A program made the translations under genes and the position numbers. A stretch of DNA of 32,155 bases from UBA2588 sp964343075 (GTDB lineage Bacteria > Chloroflexota > Dehalococcoidia > Lucifugimonadales > UBA3495), in contig CAYFGT010000015.1 of assembly GCA_964343075.1 (NCBI GenBank), positions 1 through 32,155 of the forward strand, in the 5' to 3' direction. Each line of letters starts with the position of its first letter. Positions within the stretch are counted from its first letter, which is position 1. The notes below the pieces were generated by a model. The model did not search any database and was not told the origin of the DNA. It was given only the letters and a program-made list of their open reading frames with translations. Shown piece by piece: positions 8,175 to 17,049 of the stretch.

Positions 8175-10490
8175 ATGGTCGGTTATAAACCTAATGTGGT
8201 TTTATCGAACGTTGAATTTGACGTAGTAGGCACTAGACCAATACGGCATGATGGTCCAGATAAGGTTATGGGCAGGGCAAGGTATGCTGCTGACATACAT
8301 CTACCCGGAACATTGGTAGGGAAAGTGCTTAGAAGCCCTCATGGTCATGCTCGTATTAAAGGAATAGATGCTTCGAAAGCATTAGCTCTGGATGGAGTAA
8401 AATCGATTGTTACTGCTGAGGATTTCCCTGATGTTTCTGCCGCGGTATCGGATCAATCAGAAGGTTCTACTGTAAATTATGGATTTTATAGCCGGAATAC
8501 GATTGCTCGAGAAAAAGCATTGTACAAAGGTCATGCAGTAGCGGCAGTAGCTGCTGTTAATGCGGAAGTCGCTGATCAGGCTTTAGAGCTTATTGAAGTA
8601 GATTATGAAATATTGGAGCCTGTGTTTTCTGCTGAAACAGCGATGAAAAAAGGAGCCCCTGTTCTTCATGAAAGATTAGTGACCTTAAGTAGTCCAGCTC
8701 AGAGGGCAGGAGGTTATGCTTCAGGAGATGCAGGCGATGGTACAAATATTTCCAATCGTTTTGAATTTACTATGGGTGATATAGAGTCCGGATTTGAAGA
8801 TTCTGACTTTGTGGTGGAGCAAGAATATAGGACAAAGCAAGTTCATCAGGGTTATATAGAGCCCCATTCTGCAACAGCTCAATGGAATATCGATGGCACT
8901 GTGACTGTATGGTGCAGTAGTCAAGGGCATTTTTCATTACGAGATCATACTTCGAGAGTATTAGGGATTCCGGTATCCAAAATCAAAATAATACCTATGG
9001 AGATAGGTGGAGGTTTTGGAGGTAAAGGGCAAAGCGGTATGTATTTGGAACCGGTAGTTGTGGCACTATCTAGAAAAGCCGGATTACCTGTGAAAATTTC
9101 AATGACTCGTAAGGAGGTTTTCGAAGGAACAGGTCCTACCTCTGGAACGATCATTAAAGTAAAAATGGGAGCGACTAAATCCGGAGAAATGGTAGCTGCA
9201 GAAGCTCATTTGATTTATGAAGCTGGGGCGTTCCCTGGGTCTCCAGTACCTTCCGGATGCCGGACTATGTTCGCGCCATATCAAATTCCTAATGCGCACA
9301 TAGAAGGAATGGATGTGGTTATCAACGTACAAAAATCTGCAGCATATAGAGCCCCAGGATCGCCTGCTGCATCATTTGCGGCTGAGCAAGTGATAGATAT
9401 GTTGGCTAAAGAAATAGGAATGGATCCTCTTGAATTCAGATTAAAGAATGCAGCGAAGGAAGGGTCTAGGCAACCAACAGGTCCTGTGTATAGGAAGATA
9501 GGTTTAATAGAATGTTTAAATGCGGCTCAGCAACATGATCATTGGAATTCCCCGTTAACTGGTCCGAACCAAGGACGAGGAGTTGCTGTTGGCGCTTGGT
9601 TTAATAACTCAGGCCCAGCGAGTGCGGTTGCTAGTGTTAACCCTGATGGAACTATAGGTTTAGTAGAAGGTGCGCCTGACATTGGCGGTAGCCGGACAGC
9701 TATGGCTATGCATGTTGCGGAAGTTCTAGGATTACCTGCGGAAGATGTTAAACCGAGCGTGGCTGACACCGATTCGATAGGGTACAGTTCGGGCGCTGGT
9801 GGTAGCGGAGTAACATTTAAGATGGGTACAGCTTGTTATTTGGCTGCTGAGGATGTCAAACGCCAATTGATTGAAAGAGCAGCTAAAATATGGGAAGTGG
9901 AGCCAGAAGACGTTGAGTATGTTAAATCTGAATTGCATCATAAATCTGACCCTGAACTGAAAATGACTTTTACCGAACTAGCTAGAAGATTGAACGGGAC
10001 GGGTGGGCCTATAGTCGGTAGAGGGACTGCTAACCCTGGTCAAGTAGGAAATGCTTTTTGTGTGAATATTGTAGACGTGGAAGTTGATCCAGATACTGGG
10101 AAGACTGAAATTTTGAGATTCACAGCGGTTCAAGATGTTGGGAAAGCCATACATCCGAGCTATGTTGAAGGGCAAATTCAAGGAGCTTCCGTACAGGGAA
10201 TAGGCTGGGCCTTAAATGAAGAGTATTTTTATTCCGACGATGGTCAAATGCTGAATTCAAGCTTCTTGGATTATAGAATGCCAACTTGTTTAGATCTACC
10301 TATGATAGATACGGTGATTGTAGAAGTTGAGAACCCTGGTCACCCTATGGGAGTCCGAGGAGTTGGAGAAGTAAGTTTGGTACCTCCAATGGCAGCTGTT
10401 GCTAATGCCATAGCGGATGCAGTGGATATCAGGCCCAACCAATTGCCTATGAATCCCAATGTAGTATTGACTTCGATTCTTGAAAAATAA
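8175..10490 (+). CDS. Xanthine dehydrogenase/CoxL-family molybdopterin-binding large subunit
   Basis: A 771-residue molybdenum hydroxylase catalytic subunit. Residues near 20-130 form the a/b hammerhead domain (GRARYAADI...). The Mo-cofactor domains carry GGGFGGK (278-284), AYRAPG (390-395) and the catalytic glutamate E732 in GVRGVGE. The active-site loop is AYRAPG, not the AYxCSFR loop of form I CO dehydrogenase, so CO oxidation is unlikely. Substrates in this family include purines, aldehydes and N-heterocycles. Partner genes for the FAD and 2Fe-2S subunits, normally adjacent, are not in this window, so electrons must leave through proteins encoded elsewhere. The gene stands alone with its own promoter, between GMP reductase and a convergent flavoprotein. 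Purine oxidation is suggested only by its neighbours. Confidence 0.88.
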   Translation: MVGYKPNVVLSNVEFDVVGTRPIRHDGPDKVMGRARYAADIHLPGTLVGKVLRSPHGHARIKGIDASKALALDGVKSIVTAEDFPDVSAAVSDQSEGSTVNYGFYSRNTIAREKALYKGHAVAAVAAVNAEVADQALELIEVDYEILEPVFSAETAMKKGAPVLHERLVTLSSPAQRAGGYASGDAGDGTNISNRFEFTMGDIESGFEDSDFVVEQEYRTKQVHQGYIEPHSATAQWNIDGTVTVWCSSQGHFSLRDHTSRVLGIPVSKIKIIPMEIGGGFGGKGQSGMYLEPVVVALSRKAGLPVKISMTRKEVFEGTGPTSGTIIKVKMGATKSGEMVAAEAHLIYEAGAFPGSPVPSGCRTMFAPYQIPNAHIEGMDVVINVQKSAAYRAPGSPAASFAAEQVIDMLAKEIGMDPLEFRLKNAAKEGSRQPTGPVYRKIGLIECLNAAQQHDHWNSPLTGPNQGRGVAVGAWFNNSGPASAVASVNPDGTIGLVEGAPDIGGSRTAMAMHVAEVLGLPAEDVKPSVADTDSIGYSSGAGGSGVTFKMGTACYLAAEDVKRQLIERAAKIWEVEPEDVEYVKSELHHKSDPELKMTFTELARRLNGTGGPIVGRGTANPGQVGNAFCVNIVDVEVDPDTGKTEILRFTAVQDVGKAIHPSYVEGQIQGASVQGIGWALNEEYFYSDDGQMLNSSFLDYRMPTCLDLPMIDTVIVEVENPGHPMGVRGVGEVSLVPPMAAVANAIADAVDIRPNQLPMNPNVVLTSILEK

Positions 10491-10499
10491 ATTAGTTAG

Positions 10500-10537
10500 T
10501 GCGTAGGGTCTCATACGAAATGTGTGGACTCTGCGCA
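10500..10537. terminator. Bidirectional hairpin between convergent genes
   Basis: An 11-base stem (10500-10510 with 10527-10537, two G-U wobbles) continues after a one-base bulge into a 5-base stem (CATAC with GTGTG, one wobble) capped by GAAAT. It lies between the molybdenum hydroxylase stop and the stop of the minus-strand flavoprotein. On the minus strand the sequence beyond it is U-rich (TAATTTATTTTTC), so it works best as a terminator for the minus-strand operon. Confidence 0.6.
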
Positions 10538-10546
10538 GCTACATAT

Positions 10547-12247
10547 TCAGTTTCTATCAATTAAATGATCCATTCCGTCATTAGTCATGTTGTCTAAGAA
10601 GACTCGTTTCTTTGGTCGCGATGGATTCCTGAACTCAGATATGACTTCATCAGTATATAAAATATGTATAGTGTCATATGTATTTTTCAAAATTTGGCTA
10701 TGACGATTTGAGGAATAACCACTAAGAATATTGGTTGATATCGTTCGGATACTATCTTTACCGTTTATGTGACCTACTATCTCTTTGACCAGCTGGCTGC
10801 ACGGTACCCCTTCTGGATTGCTAGAGCTTATAAGCGTGTCCGCTTTTATGAATTCTCCTTGCCCTAAGATATATTGGGTAGTTACTTTAACTGAATCGTT
10901 TAGTTTGGGTACCAATTCCCAAAATTCTTGAAGAGTTTCTGGCTTGCTAGGGTCAAGTTTGGATAGAAATAACGTTCTGTCTAATCTAGACTGTTCTACT
11001 GATTGAATACTATCGGTGAAACTTTTAGGCATCAGCCCTTTGGTTAGAACAGCTCTCTCATAACCATGGGGAGGTTGCCCGGCGACTGCCCTGATGAAAG
11101 CATGACGCGAAGTATAATTATTGAATTCAGGTAAAATTTTTCTTGCTTCCCAAAAATATGAATCGCTTATGAGATTACTGGAATAAAACAGTTTTGCCAT
11201 TTCTCTAAAATGATTATATTCTTTGAAGTAGAGTTCCTGGTAACTACTACCTACTTGTTTATAATCGTTCGGCTCGGTAGTAATGGTGTTAATGTATGCA
11301 GATCCTAGAACCGCTCCCATCATTGCCATATGTACCCCTGAAGAAAACAAGGGATCTATAAAGCATGCAGCATCACCTACTTGAACGTAATTGGGTCCGT
11401 AAAGCTGAGAGCATTTGTAGGACCAATCTTTGGTAACTTTAGGAGTTGATGTGATTTCGGCATTAGATAGCATTTTTTTCACTGCGTCCGATTTTTCTAG
11501 CTCTGCCAAGTAAAACGAAGTTATGCCTATATCGGCTAATTTATGTTGGATAGTATTGCTATCAACGACAATTCCTACGCTAGCTATATCCTCTGATAAC
11601 GGAATCACCCATATCCATCCCCCTTCATAAGATTCTATAAATATATTATTCGTGTCGGGGTATGGTAAAAATTGGATACCGGAATAATAGGAATATACCG
11701 ATAAATTTTGGAATGACGTATCCCATTCCCGTGTTTGTAGGTCCTGACCTATCATGCAGTGTTGGCCACTGGCATCGATTAAATATTCGACGTTAATAGT
11801 TTCTTTTTGAGATTCATGCTCTATTTCAATGCTTGAGACTGAGCCGTTAGTAAAATTAATCAAGTTTACGTTCGTGCTTTCGTATACGTTAACTCCATGT
11901 AGTTTGGCGTTATCTAGTAATATTTTATCGAATATTGGTCTAGATACTTGGTAGGAATGAGGATATGATTTGTTAGTTTCAGCAAAGTACCAGCTCCATG
12001 GCTCTTTGTTGGATCCCCAAATCATGGTTGCACCATATTTTTTTAGGAATCCTGCATCTTCTACTTGTTTGGAAACTCCCAATTCTTCAAGGATAGGTAA
12101 ACTGGCGGGTAACAATGATTCCCCAATATGGTCTCTAGGGAATTTCTCACGTTCAAATAAATCTACAGAGTATCCTTGTTTGGTTAACATTGTAGCGGCC
12201 GTTGAACCTGCAGGCCCGCCTCCAATAATGGTGATTTTATTACTCAT
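10547..12247 (-). CDS. Flavin-dependent halogenase-like FAD oxidoreductase
   Basis: A 566-residue flavoprotein with an N-terminal dinucleotide fold, GGGPAGS (9-15). It then has FPRDHIGESLLP (36-47), typical of flavin halogenases and related monooxygenases. Lys70 in KKYGATMIWG occupies the position of the halogenase catalytic lysine. WIWVIP (211-216) satisfies the WxWxIP motif regarded as diagnostic for FAD-dependent halogenases, and GDAACFIDPLFSSG near 295-310 is the second flavin motif. The approximately 200-residue C-terminal part shows no motif I recognise. Halogenases also need reduced FAD from a partner reductase; none is in the window. It is the last gene of an apparent operon with tkt, gnd and a VOC gene, 7 bases after the VOC stop. 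A non-halogenating monooxygenase or geranylgeranyl-reductase-like enzyme is the alternative. Confidence 0.68.
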   Translation of the reverse strand: MSNKITIIGGGPAGSTAATMLTKQGYSVDLFEREKFPRDHIGESLLPASLPILEELGVSKQVEDAGFLKKYGATMIWGSNKEPWSWYFAETNKSYPHSYQVSRPIFDKILLDNAKLHGVNVYESTNVNLINFTNGSVSSIEIEHESQKETINVEYLIDASGQHCMIGQDLQTREWDTSFQNLSVYSYYSGIQFLPYPDTNNIFIESYEGGWIWVIPLSEDIASVGIVVDSNTIQHKLADIGITSFYLAELEKSDAVKKMLSNAEITSTPKVTKDWSYKCSQLYGPNYVQVGDAACFIDPLFSSGVHMAMMGAVLGSAYINTITTEPNDYKQVGSSYQELYFKEYNHFREMAKLFYSSNLISDSYFWEARKILPEFNNYTSRHAFIRAVAGQPPHGYERAVLTKGLMPKSFTDSIQSVEQSRLDRTLFLSKLDPSKPETLQEFWELVPKLNDSVKVTTQYILGQGEFIKADTLISSSNPEGVPCSQLVKEIVGHINGKDSIRTISTNILSGYSSNRHSQILKNTYDTIHILYTDEVISEFRNPSRPKKRVFLDNMTNDGMDHLIDRN

Positions 12248-12254
12248 TTTTAGA

Positions 12255-12704
12255 TTACTCGAATTGTACTAATATACCATCTGGATCATAAACAAAGAAT
12301 GTGCGCATGTTTCCGTTTTCATCTTTAAAATCTGATTCGTCCCCAGCAAGTTTCACTCCTTTCGAAATCAATTCTGTGATAGTTGTATTTAAATCTTTGA
12401 CCTTAAAAGAAAGGTGAGTTATGCCCACTTGATCAAGTTTGATGGGGTTTTGGTCAATTTTGTCATCAGGATGAGAAGTTAATACGAGGAACGGAATGGT
12501 CTCTAGCTCACTAATATAGATATTAGCAACAGTTCTGTGGTTGTGATTAGACTGATACATGTGGTCTGACTGGGATCCAGGTCTATTTAGCATTTCTTGA
12601 GTTTGATGCATTTTTACATAAAACCCAAGTAAATCTCTATAAAACTCCAAAGATTTTTCTAAATTGTTCACGCATATTGCTATGTGAGCTACGTGTGATA
12701 CCAT
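12255..12704 (-). CDS. VOC (glyoxalase/bleomycin resistance/dioxygenase) superfamily protein
   Basis: About 149 residues forming two beta-alpha-beta-beta-beta modules. VAHIAICVNNLEKSLEFYRDLLGF opens module one with the first metal-ligand His. THLSFKVKDL opens module two with another His, and the protein ends DPDGILVQFE with the terminal Glu ligand. Members isomerise, cleave, epimerise or bind small molecules at a divalent metal; no specific reaction can be assigned. Two ATG codons lie in tandem (12707 and 12704). The GGGGGAG ribosome site is better spaced for the second (6 bases). It lies between gnd and the halogenase-like gene with gaps of about 17 and 7 bases, so it is very likely co-transcribed. 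Confidence 0.85.
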   Translation of the reverse strand: MVSHVAHIAICVNNLEKSLEFYRDLLGFYVKMHQTQEMLNRPGSQSDHMYQSNHNHRTVANIYISELETIPFLVLTSHPDDKIDQNPIKLDQVGITHLSFKVKDLNTTITELISKGVKLAGDESDFKDENGNMRTFFVYDPDGILVQFE

Positions 12705-12721
12705 CATATTCTCCCCCGTGA

Positions 12722-13627
12722 TTAGTTCTTATGTATAGCGTGACCGCCGAAATAATTTCGCATCACAGCCAATAACTTCGCTCCAAAAGGCTCAGATTGC
12801 CTGGAGCGGAATCGCTGTTGCAGTGATGCAGTTATAACAGGTAATGGTATACCTAAACGTATTGATTCATTAACTGTCCATCTACCTTCTCCTGAATCTT
12901 CTACATATGGTTTAACCTCAGTGAACCTGTTGTCATCTTTGAATGCTTGGTGTATAAGGCCTAATAGCCAAGATCTAATTACGCTTCCGTTGGACCAAAT
13001 CCTAGATACTTCTTCCAGGTTGAAATCATATTCATCTGAGGATTCTAGTAATTCGAAGCCTTCTGCATAAGATTCCATTAATGCATATTCGATACCATTA
13101 TGAACCATTTTTAAATAGTGTCCTGCACCTGTTTTACCTACATAAGCATATCCGGAATTCCCATTGGCTGCTAATGAATCAAAAATTGGAGTCATTTGTT
13201 GAAACGCTGTCTGGTCGCCTCCAATCATTAGGCTATACCCTTCTTTTAACCCCCAAATACCACCACTTGTACCTACATCAAGAAAACGGATGTTTTTCTC
13301 AGTTAGATGGTTCCCTAGACTTACTGTATCAGGGTAGTGGTTATTGCCTCCGTCGATAATTATGTCCAATGGTTCTAGCAAATCGCTGAGATACCTAATG
13401 GTTTGTTGGGTGATTTCACCGTGTGGCACCATAACCCATATTTTCCTCGGAGTTGATAGTTTTGATATGAGATCAGGAATTGATGTACTAGAAGTAGCTC
13501 CTGACGAGGCATACTGCTGAGTTATAGAAGGGTCCTTATCATAGCAAACCACTTTGTGGCCATGATTCAGTAACCTGGAGACCATATTGCCACCCATTCT
13601 ACCCAAACCTATCATTCCTATTTCCAT
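12722..13627 (-). CDS. gnd: 6-phosphogluconate dehydrogenase (decarboxylating), short GntZ/GndA type
   Basis: A 301-residue NAD(P)-dependent beta-hydroxyacid dehydrogenase. The Rossmann motif GLGRMGGN begins at residue 7, GTSGGIWGLKEG near 120 is the substrate loop of 6PGDH, and HYLKMVHNGIEY near 175 carries the catalytic Lys and Asn. The short length (about 300 instead of 470) matches the GntZ/YqeC class, often NAD-preferring. It oxidises and decarboxylates 6-phosphogluconate to ribulose 5-phosphate. The open frame begins at a TTG (13628-13630), but the next codon is ATG with AAAGGA 8 bases upstream, which is preferred. It follows transketolase by 25 bases. Glucose-6-phosphate dehydrogenase is not in the window. 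3-hydroxyisobutyrate dehydrogenase was considered and disfavoured because of the GIWGLKEG loop. Confidence 0.88.
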   Translation of the reverse strand: MEIGMIGLGRMGGNMVSRLLNHGHKVVCYDKDPSITQQYASSGATSSTSIPDLISKLSTPRKIWVMVPHGEITQQTIRYLSDLLEPLDIIIDGGNNHYPDTVSLGNHLTEKNIRFLDVGTSGGIWGLKEGYSLMIGGDQTAFQQMTPIFDSLAANGNSGYAYVGKTGAGHYLKMVHNGIEYALMESYAEGFELLESSDEYDFNLEEVSRIWSNGSVIRSWLLGLIHQAFKDDNRFTEVKPYVEDSGEGRWTVNESIRLGIPLPVITASLQQRFRSRQSEPFGAKLLAVMRNYFGGHAIHKN

Positions 13628-13652
13628 CAAATTGTCCTTTTAAAACCTATCG

Positions 13653-15659
13653 TTATTTAAGTTTGGACACTATAACGTTGTAAATATTTTGGGCACTGAA
13701 TCCAAAATGGGTGAACAATGTTTGTCCCGGAGCAGATGCTCCAAATGTATCTATGCCAATACTTATTCCGTCATTTCCAACGTATTTTGCCCATCCAAAA
13801 GTACTAGCTGCTTCAATTGAAACTTTTAGGCTTGACTGAGTAATTACTGAAGTCTTATATCTCTCTGATTGTTCGTCAAAAATTTCCCAAGACGGCATTG
13901 ATACGACATTTGCGGTAATAGAATTTTTATTGAGTAGGTCGTTTACTTGAGCTGCTAGATGGACCTCCGAACCAGTAGCGATAATTGTAACGGTTGGTTT
14001 GTCATTTGACTTTATTAGGAGGTATCCTCCTTTGGAGCCTCGTGTCGCATCCTGGTCTCCGACGCTTGATAGGTTTGGGAGTGATTGCCGACTGAGTATG
14101 ATAGCAGTGGGTCCATTTGTTCGAGTGATAGCTGTGTGCCAAGCTGCAACAGTTTCCACAGAGTCTGCTGGCCTAATGACAGTCAGGTTAGGGATGGATC
14201 GAAGCGCTGCTAGATGCTCAATAGGTTGATGGGTTGGGCCATCCTCTCCTACTCCAATGGAATCGTGAGTAAAAACAAAGATTACTCTCTGATTCATTAA
14301 AGCCGCTAGGCGTATACTAGGTTTCATATAATCCGAAAACACCAAGAAGGTTGATGTAAAAGGAATAAGTCCGCCATGTAATGCAATTCCATTGGCGATA
14401 GATCCCATTGCATGTTCACGTACTCCAAAATGAAAGTTGCGCCCTAACCTATTTTCAGCATTGTAATCTTCAAAGTCATTAAGGTTTGTTTTAGTTGATG
14501 GAGCTAAATCAGCTGACCCTCCTATCAGGCCAGGGATATTTCCTGCTATTTTATTTATGACAATACCTGAAGATTCTCTAGTGGCCATATCAGGGGTTGA
14601 GTTGTCAAATAGCCCAGACAAGGCATTTCCCCAGTCATTCGGCAAATTTCCTTGGATTTGACTGATTAATGACTCATATCTTTCAGGATGTTGAGATTTG
14701 TAATTTTGAATTTGATTATTCCAATGTGTTTCAGCCTGTATTCCTTTTTCGCTGATTTGTGCAAAATGGGCTTTTACTGATTCTGGTACAGTGAAAGGAT
14801 TCTCGTATTGCCAACCTAATTGCTGTTTGGTTAACACTACTTCTTCAGTACCAAGCGGTTCTCCGTGAGCCGAAGGTTTCCCAGATTTATTTGGGCTACC
14901 ATTACCTATGACAGTTTCACAAATTATAAGTGAAGGCCTAGATATTTCTGCTTTAGCTTGTGTGATAGCACCGTGGATTTCATCGAGGTTAGAGCCATTG
15001 ATAGGGCCTATGACCTGCCAGTTATAAGCAGTAAATCGATCGGCTACATTTTCTGTGAAGGATAGATTTGTATCCCCTTCTATGGAAATGTTATTACTAT
15101 CATATAAGTATATGAGTTTGTTTAATTTTAAAGTACCTGCTAAGGAGGCCGCTTCAGACGCAACGCCTTCTTGAAGGTCCCCATCAGACACGATTCCATA
15201 TGTGAAATGGTCTATGATTTGATGCTCTTCAGTATTAAAATCTGCTGCGAGTTTAGCTTCAGATATGGCCATCCCTACCCCATTGGCAAACCCTTGGCCA
15301 AGAGGACCCGTTGTAACTTCTACTCCAGGGGTAATCCCATATTCTGGATGACCAGGAGTTTTACTTTCTAATTGTCTGAATTGTTCTAAGTCTTTGAGAT
15401 CCACATCATAACCTGTTAAGTGTAATAGGCTATACAACAAAGCGGAAGCGTGGCCAGGAGATAATATGAACCTATCTCTATTTATCCACTTGGGATTGCT
15501 GGGATTGTGTTGTAGAAAGTTCTTCCATAGGACATAAGCCATGGGCGCCGCTCCCATGGGAGCACCTGGATGACCTGATTTAGCCTTTTCAACAGCGTCA
15601 ACAGATAATAGTTTGATCGTGTTGATGCTAAGCAGATCTAGCGAATTGTTTTCATTCAT
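13653..15659 (-). CDS. tkt: Transketolase
   Basis: A 668-residue full-length transketolase. Visible motifs in order: SGHPGAPMGAAPMAY near residue 28; SPGHASALLYSLLHLTGY near 67; GHPEYGITPGVEVTTGPLGQG near 100; TPP/Mg motif SDGDLQEG near 152 ending at DSNN; and EDGPTHQPIEHLAALR near 470 in the pyrimidine domain. It transfers two-carbon ketol units between sugar phosphates using TPP. It is the first gene of the minus-strand set tkt-gnd-VOC-halogenase-like, preceded by a good promoter at 15699-15727. Together with gnd it supplies pentose phosphate interconversion. Confidence 0.96.
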   Translation of the reverse strand: MNENNSLDLLSINTIKLLSVDAVEKAKSGHPGAPMGAAPMAYVLWKNFLQHNPSNPKWINRDRFILSPGHASALLYSLLHLTGYDVDLKDLEQFRQLESKTPGHPEYGITPGVEVTTGPLGQGFANGVGMAISEAKLAADFNTEEHQIIDHFTYGIVSDGDLQEGVASEAASLAGTLKLNKLIYLYDSNNISIEGDTNLSFTENVADRFTAYNWQVIGPINGSNLDEIHGAITQAKAEISRPSLIICETVIGNGSPNKSGKPSAHGEPLGTEEVVLTKQQLGWQYENPFTVPESVKAHFAQISEKGIQAETHWNNQIQNYKSQHPERYESLISQIQGNLPNDWGNALSGLFDNSTPDMATRESSGIVINKIAGNIPGLIGGSADLAPSTKTNLNDFEDYNAENRLGRNFHFGVREHAMGSIANGIALHGGLIPFTSTFLVFSDYMKPSIRLAALMNQRVIFVFTHDSIGVGEDGPTHQPIEHLAALRSIPNLTVIRPADSVETVAAWHTAITRTNGPTAIILSRQSLPNLSSVGDQDATRGSKGGYLLIKSNDKPTVTIIATGSEVHLAAQVNDLLNKNSITANVVSMPSWEIFDEQSERYKTSVITQSSLKVSIEAASTFGWAKYVGNDGISIGIDTFGASAPGQTLFTHFGFSAQNIYNVIVSKLK

Positions 15660-15698
15660 ATTAAAACCTTACCATTAAGCATTCGAGGACACTGGATT

Positions 15699-15727
15699 AT
15701 TATCCCTGTATATCGTTTTCAAAACAA
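15699..15727 (-). promoter_or_regulatory. Promoter for tkt operon
   Basis: On the minus strand TTGTTT (15722-15727) and GATAAT (15699-15704) are 17 bases apart. This gives a start near 15692 and a leader of roughly 33 bases before the tkt ATG. Its -35 box overlaps that of the divergent aminotransferase promoter. Confidence 0.45.
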
Positions 15728-15744
15728 GTCTGATCCAGTATGAT
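15716..15744 (+). promoter_or_regulatory. Promoter for aminotransferase gene
   Basis: TTTTCA (15716-15721) and TATGAT (15739-15744) are separated by 17 bases, with a predicted start near 15751. The TTG that could extend the aminotransferase frame (15744) falls on the last base of this -10 box. The transcript would therefore not contain it, which supports the ATG at 15786. Confidence 0.5.
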
Positions 15745-15785
15745 TGACCTATATTGAAGATTGTTCATTAAAGGAAGTTGATCGA

Positions 15786-16958
15786 ATGGATTACGCTAAG
15801 AATTTGTCCAGTAACGGACCCGTAGATGTTCTTACCCATCCCGCATTGAAAGCAGATGTTAAGTATATATTTTCTGTCACTAATACTGTGCCAGAGTGCA
15901 TTGACCCCAAAGAATACAGTAAAGCTGCGACTAAAGCTATTCATAATAATAGTGTCAGTTTTGGCCCATACCCACCTGCCTTAGGCCATGAACCTTTACG
16001 AGAGCTACTTCAAGAGTCTGTATCTAATAAAAGATCTATCAATTGTGACATCGATGAGATATTAGTGACAGATGGAGCAGGCGGGGCACTGAAAATGCTT
16101 GTAAATGCTTTCATAGGCCCTGGAGATGTAGTTATAGCTGAACAATATACATATTTGGGTACATTGAGAATGTTGCTTGAAAAAGGAGCTGAAGTTGTTC
16201 ACGTAGATATTGATAATCAAGGTATCATCCCTGAATCCCTTGATCATATGATCAAAGATTTGGAGGCACAAAATAAAAAGCCTAAATTCATACTGACCAT
16301 ACCCGTGTATCAAAACCCGACGGGCATTACATTGTCAGAAGACCGGAGACAGGCAATATTAGATATATCACTTAAATATGACATCCCAATCATAGAAAAT
16401 GAGTCATATGCTGATTTTAGAATAGATGGCCCTGTTTTACCCAGATCTATCAAATCACTTGATACTCATGACATGGTTGTATATGTGTCTTCCTTTACAA
16501 AGCTTTTAGGATGTTCCTTGAGAGTTGGCTTTATGATAGCGCCTAAGCAAGTATTGGATTTACTTGAAGTGCGAAGACCTAGCCATTTGGCCGTAGTAAC
16601 TGTCTATGAATATTTAAATGAGCATTATGATTCTCATGTTGCTCGAGTTGCGGATATGTTAAAGGCTAGAAGAGACGCTATGGTTAACGCTCTGGAAACA
16701 AATTTGCCTGAAGCAGAATTTACCGTTCCGAATGGAGGGATGATGATGTGGGTCAAAATGCCGAAGAAAATCAATTCATGGGACATTTTAGATGAAGCAG
16801 TTGAGCATAATTTCAAATACAATCCAGGAGGCGTTTTCCGAGCTGAACGCGATGAGAATCAGTTTTTTCGATTAACTTACAGTCATAATTCCCCTGAAGA
16901 GATTAGAGAAGGAATAGAAACATTGTCGCAAGTTTTTAAAAAGCATTTGGATTCCTGA
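15786..16958 (+). CDS. PLP-dependent aminotransferase, class I/II (2-aminoadipate/MocR-like fold type I)
   Basis: A 390-residue fold-type-I PLP enzyme. TDGAGGALKMLVNAFIGPGD near residue 96 is the cofactor phosphate loop region. YQNPTGITLS near 178 holds the Asn that contacts PLP, and SSFTKLLGCSLRVGF contains the Schiff-base Lys239. FFRLTYSH near the end supplies the carboxylate-binding Arg. This pattern fits the aromatic/2-aminoadipate aminotransferase (LysN/ARO8) group, which moves amino groups between amino acids and 2-oxoacids; the exact donor is unknown. The start was moved from a TTG at 15744 to ATG 15786 because AAGGAAG lies 8 bases before it and the TTG overlaps the predicted promoter. 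Divergent from transketolase. The 246-base gap after it holds a structured region. Confidence 0.85.
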   Translation: MDYAKNLSSNGPVDVLTHPALKADVKYIFSVTNTVPECIDPKEYSKAATKAIHNNSVSFGPYPPALGHEPLRELLQESVSNKRSINCDIDEILVTDGAGGALKMLVNAFIGPGDVVIAEQYTYLGTLRMLLEKGAEVVHVDIDNQGIIPESLDHMIKDLEAQNKKPKFILTIPVYQNPTGITLSEDRRQAILDISLKYDIPIIENESYADFRIDGPVLPRSIKSLDTHDMVVYVSSFTKLLGCSLRVGFMIAPKQVLDLLEVRRPSHLAVVTVYEYLNEHYDSHVARVADMLKARRDAMVNALETNLPEAEFTVPNGGMMMWVKMPKKINSWDILDEAVEHNFKYNPGGVFRAERDENQFFRLTYSHNSPEEIREGIETLSQVFKKHLDS

Positions 16959-17049
16959 TAATCATGATTTTATTGTGAATTACGTGATTCTTGTTCAAAT
17001 AGATCACATTTTTGATTTTATGATTTAGAATTGTTTGATATATTGAACT

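Noticed and set aside
8175..10490. Aerobic CO dehydrogenase (form I CoxL)
   Set aside because: The active-site loop is AYRAPG, not AYxCSFR, and CoxM/CoxS genes are absent.
15744..15785. TTG start extending the aminotransferase by 14 residues
   Set aside because: It touches the predicted -10 box and has no ribosome site; ATG 15786 does.
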